Position numbers and translations under genes: made by a program | Shown: positions 35,521 through 45,400 of the stretch, one piece after another | How the letters are laid out: each line of letters starts with the position of its first letter | Position numbering within the stretch: the first letter of the stretch is position 1 | From: Ectobacillus funiculus | GTDB taxonomy: Bacteria; Bacillota; Bacilli; Bacillales; Bacillaceae_G | Direction of reading: 5' to 3' | NCBI RefSeq assembly: GCF_004138295.1 | Contig: NZ_SCFM01000020.1 | Span: 55,927-119,926 of the forward strand | DNA: 64,000 nt | The notes under the pieces: model-generated | What the model was told of the DNA's origin: nothing | Database searches by the model: none | Seen by the model: the letters and a program-made list of their open reading frames with translations, nothing else

Positions 35521-36372
35521 ATGAATTTTCATCATGCACCGAATACGTTTGTAGGGCAGGTAAACCTAAAGGTACAACACTTGGATCGTGCACTAGCATT
35601 TTACCAGCAAGTAATCGGTTTTAAGGTATTGGAACAAACGGAACGAACAGCTAAGCTAACTGCCAATGGCAAAACTACTTTGTTATCGCTTGAACAGCCA
35701 GAAAACGTTGTTCCTAAGCAAGGAAGAACTACGGGACTATATCACTTTGCTCTTTTACTGCCTAATCGTGCTGATTTAGGAAGAATATTAAAGCATTTTA
35801 TCCAAGTCGGCTATCCCCTTCAAGGCGCATCAGACCATCTTGTAAGCGAGGCTCTTTATTTAGCTGACCCTGATGGAAATGGAATTGAAATTTATGCAGA
35901 CCGTAATTCTTCCGGGTGGAATTGGAAAAACGGTGAAGTAGTAATGGCAACCGAACCAGTGGATGCAGAGAGCCTTCTTGCGGAGGGGCAAGGAGAATCT
36001 TGGACTACTCTTCCTGCTGGCACTATCATGGGACATATCCATTTACATGTATCTGAACTAAAAAAGACTGAAGAATTTTATATTCAGGGACTCGGATTTG
36101 AAGTGGTGAACCGCTATGGGAATCAAGCACTTTTCATTTCTACCGGTAAATATCATCACCATATTGGATTAAATACATGGAACGGTGTAGGGGCACCTCC
36201 CCCACCAGCTCACAGTGTCGGACTCGAATCATTTACGCTGCTGCTGTCGGATGAGGAAACAAGAAATAATGTTATTGCTCGCTTACAGAGCATTGGTGCA
36301 ACTGTCAAAGAAGAGAATGGTTCCTTTGTTACATTAGATCCGTCTGGGAATCGTATTCTTTTACGAGTGTAA
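35521..36372 (+). CDS. catE: VOC-family extradiol dioxygenase (catechol-2,3-dioxygenase)
   Basis: 283 residues made of two vicinal-oxygen-chelate modules. The first begins 'FVGQVNLKVQHLDRALAFYQQVIGF', the second 'IMGHIHLHVSELKKTEEFYIQGLGF' and carries candidate metal ligands (His in GHIHLH and in YHHHIGLNTW). It corresponds in length and context to CatE (YfiE), which opens catechol rings with molecular oxygen. It is cotranscribed with catD. Regulation by a thiol-based repressor is inferred from the promoter layout. Confidence 0.9.
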   Translation: MNFHHAPNTFVGQVNLKVQHLDRALAFYQQVIGFKVLEQTERTAKLTANGKTTLLSLEQPENVVPKQGRTTGLYHFALLLPNRADLGRILKHFIQVGYPLQGASDHLVSEALYLADPDGNGIEIYADRNSSGWNWKNGEVVMATEPVDAESLLAEGQGESWTTLPAGTIMGHIHLHVSELKKTEEFYIQGLGFEVVNRYGNQALFISTGKYHHHIGLNTWNGVGAPPPPAHSVGLESFTLLLSDEETRNNVIARLQSIGATVKEENGSFVTLDPSGNRILLRV

Positions 36373-36514
36373 TTTTCGGAAAATAAACAGAATCACTTAC
36401 ACAAAGTATTGCTACAAAAGTTATCTGGGATATCATATCGCGTACACCATTCCATTCAAAAATTGAAAAAACTGTTATAATAAAAATGAAAATAATTAGG
36501 ATAGGGGTATTAAA

Positions 36515-36841
36515 ATGGAAATTAAAAAATTAACAAGCATCGATGAAATGAATCAATTTGTACAACAATCAGGAAAGCATTTGCTTTTTAAACATAGTAC
36601 AACTTGCCCCATCAGTGCTCAAGCGCATGAAGAATTTCAAGCTTTTGTTAAGGATACGAATACATCTGCCGCAATTGTATTAGTTATTGAAGACCGTCCT
36701 GTTTCTAATCAAATTGCTGAACAGTTTGGAATTAAGCATGAATCTCCACAAGTCTTTTTACTTGAGGATGGGCAAGTTCGTTGGAATACCTCTCACTGGA
36801 AAATTACAAAAGAAGCGTTAAAGGAGGCTGTCGGCGAATGA
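36515..36841 (+). CDS. ytxJ: Bacillithiol system redox-active protein YtxJ
   Basis: 108 residues, thioredoxin-like. The active-site motif TCPIS has a single Cys at residue 31 in place of the CxxC of thioredoxins, as in YtxJ/BrxC, which removes bacillithiol from modified proteins. ATG 36515 follows an AGG-containing site. A TATAAT hexamer lies near 36476-36481. It overlaps the next gene by four bases. Confidence 0.88.
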   Translation: MEIKKLTSIDEMNQFVQQSGKHLLFKHSTTCPISAQAHEEFQAFVKDTNTSAAIVLVIEDRPVSNQIAEQFGIKHESPQVFLLEDGQVRWNTSHWKITKEALKEAVGE

Positions 36842-37077
36842 GCAAGCAGGTGATTGTCTATTCAACAGCTGGTTGTGTAGAGTGCAATTATGTGAAACAA
36901 ATGTTAGAAGAAGAAGGCATAGCTTTTGAGGTAAGAGATGTAATGGCAAGCGTAGAATATCAAAAGGAAGTAGAGAAGTTTGGATTTATGGGTGTGCCTG
37001 TAACGGTAATTGGAAACCAAGCGGTAAAGGGATTTACGCCAGAGCTTAAAGAACTTATCGCAAACGCTAAAAATTAA
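36838..37077 (+). CDS. Glutaredoxin-like protein (NrdH type)
   Basis: 79 residues with the active site CVEC (Cys13, Cys16) and the 'GVPVTVIG' cis-proline motif. ATG 36838 overlaps the ytxJ stop (ATGA) and has AAAGGAGG about ten bases upstream; a longer reading inside ytxJ is not credible. The coupling with ytxJ suggests that the pair works together in thiol-disulfide repair, close to catDE. Confidence 0.88.
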   Translation: MSKQVIVYSTAGCVECNYVKQMLEEEGIAFEVRDVMASVEYQKEVEKFGFMGVPVTVIGNQAVKGFTPELKELIANAKN

Positions 37078-37081
37078 AGGC

Positions 37082-37195
37082 AACTTGCCGATTAGCGAAG
37101 ATAGAGACGTAGTTGTATCTATATTTTATTCCTAAAACTTGCTGCTACGTCAAATTCATTTCTAGCTGAAATTTTATACTTTCTTAAAGTGTAAA
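37082..37195 (-). repeat. Dispersed repeat, minus orientation, diverged
   Basis: CTTGCCGATTAGCGAAGATAG starts a decayed right half in which the terminator stem is no longer complementary; the left half (CTACGTCAAATTCATTTCTAG to TTAAAGTGTAAAC) is well kept. It lies 3' of the glutaredoxin gene in antisense orientation. Confidence 0.8.
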
Positions 37196-37198
37196 CAA

Positions 37199-37245
37199 GA
37201 TGACTCCGTTGGTCACATTTGGACCTTTGGAGTCATCCTTTAATG
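37199..37245 (+). terminator. Terminator of the ytxJ-glutaredoxin pair
   Basis: The stem GATGACTCC/GGAGTCATC (37199-37207 with 37229-37237) has an inner GGTC/GGACC helix and is followed by CTTTAATG. Confidence 0.75.
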
Positions 37246-37281
37246 ATGTTTTTACAGTCTTAACTGGAGGAAAATGCAGCA

Positions 37282-38352
37282 ATGCGACAAGAAGAGGGAT
37301 TTACAAATTCAGGAATAGAAATTGGCCTTTATACGCTTGGAGATATATGTCCAGACCCTTATACTGGTACAACAATTAGTGCTAGGCAAAGAATTAAGGA
37401 GATAATTGAGGCAGCAAAGCTTGCTGACGAGGCTGGACTTGATATTTTTGGGGTTGGTGAGCACCATCGGTTAGACTATGCAGTATCAGCTACTCCGGTT
37501 ATGTTGGCAGCCATTGCTCAAAAAACCAAACACATCAAGTTGACAAGTGCAACCACAGTGTTAAGTACTGTTGACCCTGTTCGCTTGTTTGAGGACTTCG
37601 CTACATTAGATTTACTTTCGGATGGACGTGCGGAAATAATCGCTGGCCGAGGAGCGTTCGTGGAATCGTTCCCTCTTTTCGGATTTGACACAAATGACTA
37701 TGACGCCTTATTTTCAGAAAACATCGATTTATTTTTAAAGCTTAATGAAAACGAGAGAATTTCATGGGAAGGGCACTTTCGTTCATCATTGAGCAATGCT
37801 GAAATTGCACCTCGGCCTTTACAGAAGCAGTTACCAATATGGGTTGGCGTTGGGGGATCACCGAAAAGTGCGACGCGCGCCGGCAGATTAGGTGTTGGGA
37901 TGGCTATAGCAATTCTTAGCGGTGACCCGGCCAGATTTAAGCCATTAGTTGATTTATACCGCAAAGTTGGTACTGAAACCGGACATATTCTGGAAAGTCT
38001 CAAGGTAGGCATAACAGGACATGGGTATATCTCAAAAACAACCCAACAAGCCAAAGACGAATTCTATCCTTATTATTCAAATTATTGGTCATACGTTAAC
38101 CGCCAGCGAGGGATGGGCGGTACAATATCAAGAGCAGATTTTGACGAAATGACAGCTCCTGATACCGCTTTGTTCGTGGGAAGCCCGCAACAGATTATCG
38201 AGAAAATTCTTCGCCAATACGAGCTATTTGGGCATCAACGTTTTATGGCGCAGATCGACATAGGCGGTATACCGTTTAAGAAAGTAGCTGAGGGCATTGA
38301 GTTATTAGCTACGGAGGTAGCTCCGATTGTTCGGAAAGAAACAAGTAAGTGA
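37282..38352 (+). CDS. Luciferase-like (LLM) flavin-dependent monooxygenase
   Basis: 356 residues of the bacterial luciferase-like family: 'GIEIGLYTLGDICPDP', 'GLDIFGVGEHHRLDYAVSATPV', 'GRAEIIAGRGAFVESFPLFG' and 'WVGVGGSPKSATRAGRLG' are typical TIM-barrel segments for FMN binding. The substrate is unknown. ATG 37282 has GGAGG eleven bases upstream. It lies beside genes for catechol and thiol stress, so detoxification is possible. Confidence 0.88.
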   Translation: MRQEEGFTNSGIEIGLYTLGDICPDPYTGTTISARQRIKEIIEAAKLADEAGLDIFGVGEHHRLDYAVSATPVMLAAIAQKTKHIKLTSATTVLSTVDPVRLFEDFATLDLLSDGRAEIIAGRGAFVESFPLFGFDTNDYDALFSENIDLFLKLNENERISWEGHFRSSLSNAEIAPRPLQKQLPIWVGVGGSPKSATRAGRLGVGMAIAILSGDPARFKPLVDLYRKVGTETGHILESLKVGITGHGYISKTTQQAKDEFYPYYSNYWSYVNRQRGMGGTISRADFDEMTAPDTALFVGSPQQIIEKILRQYELFGHQRFMAQIDIGGIPFKKVAEGIELLATEVAPIVRKETSK

Positions 38353-38412
38353 ACTTGAATTGTTATTCATATGAAAGATTCCTTGTTATTGGTGAAGCTG
38401 ATTAAAATATCA

Positions 38413-38463
38413 GAGGATGTCCCAAAGGAGTAGCTCATAGCGCTACTCTTTTGGGACATCCTC
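38413..38463. terminator. Long bidirectional hairpin
   Basis: GAGGATGTCCCAAA pairs with TTTGGGACATCCTC and an inner GAGTAGC/GCTACTC stem continues it, between the convergent LLM and FAH genes. The stem is about 22 bp, close to perfect. Confidence 0.85.
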
Positions 38464-38499
38464 AATCTATGTAGTCTTATATGGTTTAATGTTAGAGGT

Positions 38500-39381
38500 T
38501 TAACTTAATGTATTTCGTAATGTCCCCAGCTTGTCTATTGATATGGTGACCTCGTCCTGTGAAGCCAGCCAAGCTTGCTCCCCTTCTGGATACCCCAGGA
38601 TTACGCCTTCCGGGGTGCCTGTAAAAATTACATCTCCGGGTTTTAAGGTCATATACTCTGACAGATAACTAATGATTTTATAACAATTGAAAATCATATC
38701 CTTTGTATTTGCTTTTTGACGTACTTGTCCATTTACCCGGCACTCAATATCGAGGTTATGCGGATTACCGATAAACTTACTTGGCACAGTATATGGACCG
38801 ACTGGGGCAAATCCATCTAATGTTTTCCCTATTAACCACTGACCTGTTTTAAACTGTAAGTCCCTTGCAGATAAATCGTTTCCTATCGTATAGCCAAAAA
38901 TATAATTTGGCGCTTCCTCTTCTGTAATATTTCGTGCTTCCTTTCCAATAATGACAACTAATTCAGCTTCATAATCATATTTTTCTGCATTATTCGGTAA
39001 TTCTACGATTTGTTGATGCGCCGAAAGAGCATTGCTAAACTTACTAAATACGATGGGTTCTGTCGGCACTTTCATGTTTGATTCCTCAGCATGGCTTATA
39101 TAGTTTAAACCAATACAAATAATTTTCTCCGGGTTATCAACACTTGGACCAAAGGTAATGCTTTCCTCTTGTCTAAAAAGATCCTTTCTTTGGCTCATGG
39201 CTTTGTTTGTAATTTCTTCAACTTTAGCTAAACCTTCTTCACCTTGTATAATGACCTGTTTTAAGGTTTGTGGAAGGGAGAAATTAAATGCCTCACCAGC
39301 CTCAGCCAAATCAAGAACGCCCTGCTCAGTGAAAATAGCTAATCTTAATTCCTCATTTTTCACAATATGTAGGAACTTCAT
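38500..39381 (-). CDS. Fumarylacetoacetate hydrolase-family protein
   Basis: 293 residues. The C-terminal FAH fold shows 'IICIGLNYISHAEES', the metal-binding Glu in 'YDYEAELVVIIGKEA', 'GNDLSARDLQ' and 'PGDVIFTGTPEGV'. Family members hydrolyse or decarboxylate beta-diketo acids such as acylpyruvates and aromatic meta-cleavage products. That would fit downstream of the catechol dioxygenase, but they are not in one operon and this is an inference. A heavily decayed relative is at 13146-13425. ATG 39381 follows AAGGAGGAG. Confidence 0.9.
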   Translation of the reverse strand: MKFLHIVKNEELRLAIFTEQGVLDLAEAGEAFNFSLPQTLKQVIIQGEEGLAKVEEITNKAMSQRKDLFRQEESITFGPSVDNPEKIICIGLNYISHAEESNMKVPTEPIVFSKFSNALSAHQQIVELPNNAEKYDYEAELVVIIGKEARNITEEEAPNYIFGYTIGNDLSARDLQFKTGQWLIGKTLDGFAPVGPYTVPSKFIGNPHNLDIECRVNGQVRQKANTKDMIFNCYKIISYLSEYMTLKPGDVIFTGTPEGVILGYPEGEQAWLASQDEVTISIDKLGTLRNTLS

Positions 39382-39645
39382 AATAAACTCCTCCTTAATA
39401 TCTTCCTTTACCTATTGTAAGCTATCACTTTTTCAAATTCATTAATCATTATACAGGATAAATATCTAAACAACTCCTTTATAAGATTCTGTCGTGTATC
39501 CATGTTTCTAATGAACAGCTAAAACAACCTTTTGGAGACTGCCTGTTATATTTTATAGAAGCACCTTAGTTGCCTTTTCATAGCCCCTAGATAAAACTAG
39601 CAGGCTTATTCTAAAGCTTTTTACCCCCCCTTACGATTCCTTGTA

Positions 39646-39674
39646 TTGACAGTTTCACAAAGTCATGGTTAGAT
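39646..39674 (+). promoter_or_regulatory. Sigma-A promoter of the bio operon
   Basis: TTGACA (39646-39651), a 17-bp spacer and TTAGAT (39669-39674). Transcription would start close to 39681, inside the BirA-type operator. Confidence 0.75.
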
Positions 39675-39681
39675 AAAGAAA

Positions 39682-39713
39682 ATGTTAACCTTGAATAAAA
39701 ATTAGTTAACAAA
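39682..39713 (+). promoter_or_regulatory. BirA operator
   Basis: TGTTAACC (39683-39690), a 14-base spacer and GTTAACA (39705-39711) form the interrupted palindrome recognised by biotin-loaded BirA in Firmicutes. It overlaps the start of transcription, so excess biotin should shut off both downstream genes. Confidence 0.88.
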
Positions 39714-39725
39714 AGGGGTTATGAG

Positions 39726-40469
39726 ATGAAACAATCGCATTTAGTAATGCTTCCCGGCTGGGGGATGGAAAGGGAAGTATTTCAGCCATGTATTGAATCG
39801 CTCTCTAACATATTTGATCTTTCATTCGTGGAATGGAGGCATATAAAAGCTCCTATCGACTTTGAGGAGCGGGTGATACAAGAGATTACCTCGATTCATA
39901 CACCTATTTTTTTACTCGGTTGGTCATTAGGTACACTGACAGCTTTTAAAGTTGCAAGCCTGTATCCGGAACGTATAAAAGGTCTTATCCTCTTTAGCGG
40001 AACAAGTCGTTTTACAAGCTGTGAACAATATCCTTCAGGCTGGCAGCCACGCGTTGTGAAGCGGATGAAAAAACAATTACAAGAGGATAAAGACAAAACA
40101 CTTACTCTTTTTTATGAAGCTATGTTCTCTCAGCCCGAACAAGACAAAGGACAGCATCATCAGTTTGTAGACCTAGTGCAACGAGAATTTCAAGGGGATG
40201 ACATGTTATCTCTTATGGTGGGTCTAGACTATTTATTAGAAACAGACTATAGATCGCTCCTTAATGGGATTAAAACTCCATGCCTATTGATTCATGGAAC
40301 AGAGGATACAATCTGTCCACTTGCGGCTTCTGCTTTTATAAACGAACAGCTTGGAGAAAAAGCCCACTTTTCTATAATGAACGAAACAGGCCATATCCCC
40401 TTTTTCACAAAACCAGATGAATGCATGCGATTAATCAAAAAATTTGTGCAAAGGATGGAAGATGAATGA
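39726..40469 (+). CDS. Alpha/beta hydrolase, BioH-like pimeloyl-ACP methyl ester esterase
   Basis: 247 residues. Nucleophile Ser in GWSLG near residue 75, Asp in 'HGTEDTICP' near residue 197 and His in 'NETGHIPFF' near residue 225 complete the triad. It opens an operon with bioC (four-base overlap) under a BirA operator, so it most likely removes the methyl group from pimeloyl-ACP methyl ester, the BioH role. Sequence alone does not separate BioH from analogous esterases, so no symbol is given. ATG 39726 follows AAAAGGGG. Confidence 0.85.
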   Translation: MKQSHLVMLPGWGMEREVFQPCIESLSNIFDLSFVEWRHIKAPIDFEERVIQEITSIHTPIFLLGWSLGTLTAFKVASLYPERIKGLILFSGTSRFTSCEQYPSGWQPRVVKRMKKQLQEDKDKTLTLFYEAMFSQPEQDKGQHHQFVDLVQREFQGDDMLSLMVGLDYLLETDYRSLLNGIKTPCLLIHGTEDTICPLAASAFINEQLGEKAHFSIMNETGHIPFFTKPDECMRLIKKFVQRMEDE

Positions 40470-41287
40470 TTAATAAACAGCTCTTAAAAAAGCGATTTAG
40501 TAAGCATGCAAAAACATATGATAACTATGCACATGTTCAAAAAACAATGGCAAGGCAGCTAATAGCTTCACTTCCTCAACACTTAGTAGAACAACAGATA
40601 AATATTCTTGAGATTGGCTGCGGTTCGGGTTACTTGACACAGTTATTATGCAAGGCATTTCCGAAGGCTCGAATTCTTGCGATTGATCTGGCACCTGGAA
40701 TGATTGACGTGGCACAAGAACGGATCCAAGAGGAGCGTGTTACCTTTTTATGCGGTGATATTGAGGAAATCGTTCTTACTGGCAGCTATGACCTTATTAT
40801 TTCAAACGCAACCTTTCAATGGCTAAATCATCCTAGGAGGGTGATCCAGCGATTATTTACATTATTAAAGCCTGATGGAATCTTTGCATTTTCCACATTT
40901 GGAGCCAAAACCTTTCAAGAGCTTCATGCTGCTTATCAGCAGGCAAAAGAAAAGCTGGGGCTTCAACTAAGCAGTTCCCCAGGGCAATCATTTTATTCTC
41001 TTGAGGAGCTAGATACGCTTTGTAAGCAGGTGCTCAATTCTGCAAATTCATGTTCATTTGAGATAATCAAAACAGAACAGCTTGAATTAGAGTATTTTCC
41101 GTCAACGCGCGCTCTTTTCAACTCGATTCAAAAGATTGGAGCAAGTAATAGCAATCAGGAGCACTCCTGCCAACGCCCTTCTTTTCTTAGGGAGTTGATG
41201 AGTCTCTATGAAACTCATTATCGGGACGAAAAAGGTGTAAGAGCTACATATCATTGTTTATTTATAACAATTGTGAAGGGGACGTAA
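40466..41287 (+). CDS. bioC: Malonyl-ACP O-methyltransferase
   Basis: 273 residues of the SAM-dependent methyltransferase fold, starting 'INKQLLKKRFSKHAKTYDNYAHVQ' as BioC does. The SAM-binding motif I is LEIGCGSGYLTQLL near residue 50, followed by 'ILAIDLAPGMI' and 'YDLIISNATFQWL'. It methylates malonyl-ACP so that fatty acid synthesis can build pimelate. Its ATG overlaps the esterase stop. The later biotin genes (bioF, A, D, B) are not in this window. Confidence 0.93.
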   Translation: MINKQLLKKRFSKHAKTYDNYAHVQKTMARQLIASLPQHLVEQQINILEIGCGSGYLTQLLCKAFPKARILAIDLAPGMIDVAQERIQEERVTFLCGDIEEIVLTGSYDLIISNATFQWLNHPRRVIQRLFTLLKPDGIFAFSTFGAKTFQELHAAYQQAKEKLGLQLSSSPGQSFYSLEELDTLCKQVLNSANSCSFEIIKTEQLELEYFPSTRALFNSIQKIGASNSNQEHSCQRPSFLRELMSLYETHYRDEKGVRATYHCLFITIVKGT

Positions 41288-41387
41288 CTGTTTCTATAAG
41301 ATTCGTTTTCCGGTGCGGTTACTCTACATAACAATTGTAGAATTCTCTATTAACACACTGCTAATCTATTATCAGTAATCAACCGCA

Positions 41388-41421
41388 ACAAGCCCTTGTG
41401 AAATCACAAGGGCTTGTCGAC
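41388..41421. terminator. Bidirectional terminator between bioC and HAD gene
   Basis: A perfect 14-bp stem ACAAGCCCTTGTGA/TCACAAGGGCTTGT with a two-base loop (41388-41401 with 41404-41417). Confidence 0.8.
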
Positions 41422-41470
41422 ATGCTTATATTAGCAACCATTTTAATCACAGATCAAGAATTAGAACGAA

Positions 41471-42175
41471 CTAACCCTGTTTAACTATTTCCAATATAGA
41501 TAACAGCTGCTCAATTTCTGCTAACGGTGTATGCTCAGTATCCGGTTGTCTTTTTCGGTGATTATACCAAATGGACTGCCAACCCGCCTTAGAAGATCCT
41601 ACAATATCATTTGTCCAAGAGTCTCCAATATAAAGGATATGCTCTGGAGCACAGTCTACCGTTTTCGCAGCTTCATGGAAAATTCGTGGATCTGGCTTTG
41701 CATGTCCTACCGCATCAGATACAAATATACGATGCTCTGGAATATATTGCGTAATACCAAGGCATTTCATTTTATTCCTTTGATGTGCAGTAGGTCCATT
41801 TGTAATAATGCCAAGCTCAAACCCTTGATTGGAAAGTGTTGTCAATAATTCAGGTACCTCTGGAAATAGCTCAATGGCGTTCAAAGCAGCCTCATATTGA
41901 AGTTGGAATTGCTGAGCAACCTCGTTAGAGATGCTAATTTCATATTCTTTTAACGCTAATACCATTCTTTGCACACGAAGCTCTTCCAAGGTTAACCGAT
42001 TTTGGCAATAATCTTCCCACAGTAAATCGCTAAAATATCTAAATTTCTTATATGTATCTTCTGGAGCGAGAATTTCCGCATGCTCCGGGAACATTTTATG
42101 CAATGAATCAGTAAACGGCTTTTGATGATCATGCAACGTGTCGTCTAAATCGAAAAAAATTGCTTTAATAGCCAT
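41471..42175 (-). CDS. HAD-superfamily hydrolase (YjjG/YsaA-like phosphatase)
   Basis: 234 residues. HAD motif I is FFDLDDTLHD (nucleophile Asp9), motif II 'GIITNGPTAHQRNKM', motif III/IV 'AKPDPRIFHEA' and 'YIGDSWTNDIVGSSKAGW'. The motifs and length match the YjjG-type nucleotidases and general phosphatases. Substrate unknown. It appears monocistronic. Confidence 0.85.
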   Translation of the reverse strand: MAIKAIFFDLDDTLHDHQKPFTDSLHKMFPEHAEILAPEDTYKKFRYFSDLLWEDYCQNRLTLEELRVQRMVLALKEYEISISNEVAQQFQLQYEAALNAIELFPEVPELLTTLSNQGFELGIITNGPTAHQRNKMKCLGITQYIPEHRIFVSDAVGHAKPDPRIFHEAAKTVDCAPEHILYIGDSWTNDIVGSSKAGWQSIWYNHRKRQPDTEHTPLAEIEQLLSILEIVKQG

Positions 42176-42249
42176 ATGTATATTCCTCCAGTCAATTGAT
42201 ACCTCCTCTTATTATAGCAAATATTCATTGTAATATTGCATAGGTTGCA

Positions 42250-42386
42250 TAAAGAAAACTTGCAGATTGGCGAGCTCTGCTCCCCAGCGAAGACAGCGGC
42301 GTAGCCCTACTTATACTGTATTCCTGAAATTTTCGACTACGTCAAATTCACCTCTAGCTGGAAATTTATACTTTCTTACAGTGCAA
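42250..42386 (-). repeat. Dispersed ~135-bp repeat, minus orientation
   Basis: Full copy from TAAAGAAAACTTGC to TTTCTTACAGTGCAAG. The end stem is weakened (CTTGC AGATTG GCGAG). It lies 3' of the GH66 gene in the orientation in which the hairpin could end that transcript. Confidence 0.9.
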
Positions 42387-42441
42387 GGTCCTCTCCGTAA
42401 AATCACAGGGAGCTCGCCAATAGTCTAATCCATCTTAGGAA

Positions 42442-45400
42442 TTACCATTTTATTTTAGAAACTTTATTGCCTTGCAGCCCATCACGATCAATTATAAGCA
42501 TTTCCCAATATTCTAAACTAGGAAGCGTGATGACTACATCTGTATTGTCCCACTTGTATGGAATTTCTCTTAACTCTCCATTGTCATGATCAGGGCTTGC
42601 TGTATAAACCTTCAGATTAGGTAATTCCTGTGCATTCTTTCCTACTGGATATCTTACAGTTAATTCTGGATATTTCATTGGCTTAGCTGCTGCATTTCTC
42701 CAGTTTGCATCATTATTAAGTAGATTGATGAGATGAATTGCATCGTAACCTGCAAGTCCATTCCTATTTTTGTAGCTTCTCGTGATTGACCAAATTGTGT
42801 TGCTTGCTCCATCTTTACTTACTTGCAGTGGTAGTCCATTGTTCGTTACTGTAACAGCTTGATCTACTTTCTTGCTGTCAAACAGGATGTTTTCATAGGC
42901 CGCAAAGAACTTATAGTAATCTTTCATTGACTCTTTAAGAGAGCTCGTCATTTTTTTACTGCGATTTGGATAATATTCATGAGCCAACATGTTAGGGCCT
43001 TCTTCAAACTTTTCTGCTGTACCAACTTCAATATGAGTAGCACCCATGGCAGCTAAGCCTGCATCCATCAAGCGTATAGACGGCTCATCAAACAATCCGA
43101 CTGTCATTCGACGCAATTGAATGGTTCCTTTTTGGCCTGCCTCTTGCTTCAATGTTACTTTATGTTTTCCGGCTGTTAAATTTGGCAATACAATGTAGCC
43201 GTCTTCGCTGTAAGAATCCACATTTCCTGTACTTTTAAATGTAACAACATACGGAGTCCCTTTATCATCTAATACAGGTTTTCCATCAATGTAAATAGTA
43301 CGAGCTGTATCCGCTCCTGCATTAGAGTATGTGAAGATAAAGCTAGTCTCTCCCTTTTCCGCTAAATTTACGTCAAAGCCCACTTCGTCTCCTATATGAC
43401 CAAAATTTATTAATGTACCGTTAGAGATGTGCATTGGCGGAAGGACAGTTGCCGATTCAGCATGGTATTTTTTACTTCCTAATTGTAGATAATCAAGCTT
43501 CACCCCATCATCATCAACGTTTTCGACTTTAATGGATATTTTGTTTTTCCCTTGTTGTAAAGGAACTCCAGCCATTGTAGTGTCTTTCCACTCGTTGCTA
43601 TGAGGGAAGTCAATGCTTTCGATTTTCTTCTCATTTACATACACAGCACGATTAGCAGTTCGCTGCGAGTCGGAGTCATTATTATACCTCCATACCAAGT
43701 CATAGCTCCCTGCTTGCGGAGCATCAACTTCAAATGTTAAGAAATCTCCTTCGTCTTTAAAGTCATACACATGACCTACAGTCGTTGTGATTCCATGACC
43801 TTCAGGAGCAAATGCTGCTTCTTCAACTTGATATTCTTCATCACCAATGAGCAAGCTATCTAAATTGATATACTCCCCATTCGAAGCCAGTTCAAATACA
43901 ACTTCATGCTGACCAGCAGGCACAGTTGCTTTGATTGCCTTTTCAACCATTGCACCATTCCAGCCGCCTGGTGTACTTGCAAATATATTTTCAGAAATTG
44001 TTTTTCCATCCACATATGCATTGTTTGCCGGAATTAACTTTCCATCTACATAAATGTTTACTTTTGGATTATTACCAGATCTGTATTTAAATCGAAGTGT
44101 ATCCGTCTCTTGTTGGTTGTTAACAGTGAAAATAACGCGTTGCCCTGCATTTCCAAGATTATTTGTATAACCAGGGGCTGCTGTAACTTGGCTTGTTTTT
44201 GTTACTACTGGACTCCATCCCACCTCTGCTTGCTCGGCTTCTCTCACTGTGCCGTTCAGTTCAAATTTATCTAGCTCTATTCCTGTTGTAGCTGTTTCAT
44301 TTTCCATCTTTACTTGAAGCTCATTTTTCCCTTGATACAGGTGAACTTGTGTCTCGGCTTTGCCCCAAGCATTTCCGGTTGTCTGAGGGAAAGTAATCGT
44401 TCCAGCTTTTTTACCATTCACAACTAGGCTTCGTTTTGTTTCCTCGCCGGCATTTTTATAATAAATAGTAATTGGCGCCTCCTGAGATTGATCCGAATCC
44501 ACGTTGAATGATACAAAATCTCCTTGTTGCTTAAAATTAGTAAGTCGATCATCCGATTTTTCTACTATAGGCTGTTTCGTTGGCTGCCATCCGATAGTAG
44601 CTTTTTCCGCCTGGTACCGTGTATCCCCAACTGTCATATAATCAACCTTTGCACCTGTATCAGTTGCACCTCCTACCTTTAACACAACTTTATTTTCTCC
44701 TGCTTTTAAGGGCACCTCAATATCTTTGGAGTTTTGGAACGACTCCCAACTGCCGGTAGGCTCAAGCTTCACCGCATCGCTTACAAGCTCACCATTCACA
44801 TACAAATGGCGATTTACAGCCACTCGTTCCACGCCGTATCCGAAGCTAATCGGGTAAGAGCCAGCTTTATCTACCTTAGCAGTAAACTCGATGAAGTCTC
44901 CATCTACTTCAAAGTTAGACACATGTCCATATTTATCTACCTTACAACTGATAAGTTCAGCATCCTCAGCTTCATATTCTTTCTCAAAGGAATCTTTTTT
45001 TACGACGAGGCTATCTACATTTAACCAAAGGTTATTCGTATTTAATTGAAGTTTAATTTCATTTTTTCCTTTTGCTAACTCTACTGACAGGTTTTTCACT
45101 CCAATAGGATTTCCCCAGCCTGTTTTTTCATTAAAAGGTATTGTACTCACTGCGGTTTGGTTATTGACCGATAATTTACCTTCCGGGCTTTCAGCATTAT
45201 CATGTCCATATTTAAGAGCTAAATCATATGTTCCTGCTTCAGGTACATCCACTGTCCAAATAATTTGATCTTCATCTTGCTTCCCAAAATCCCCAACCCA
45301 ACCAGGAACCTTTTGAATACTTGATGCAACCTGTTCTAACCTTGGAACATCTTTCACGTCTGCAGCCTCATAGTGATCGCCGGTAGCCTGCTTGTAATTC

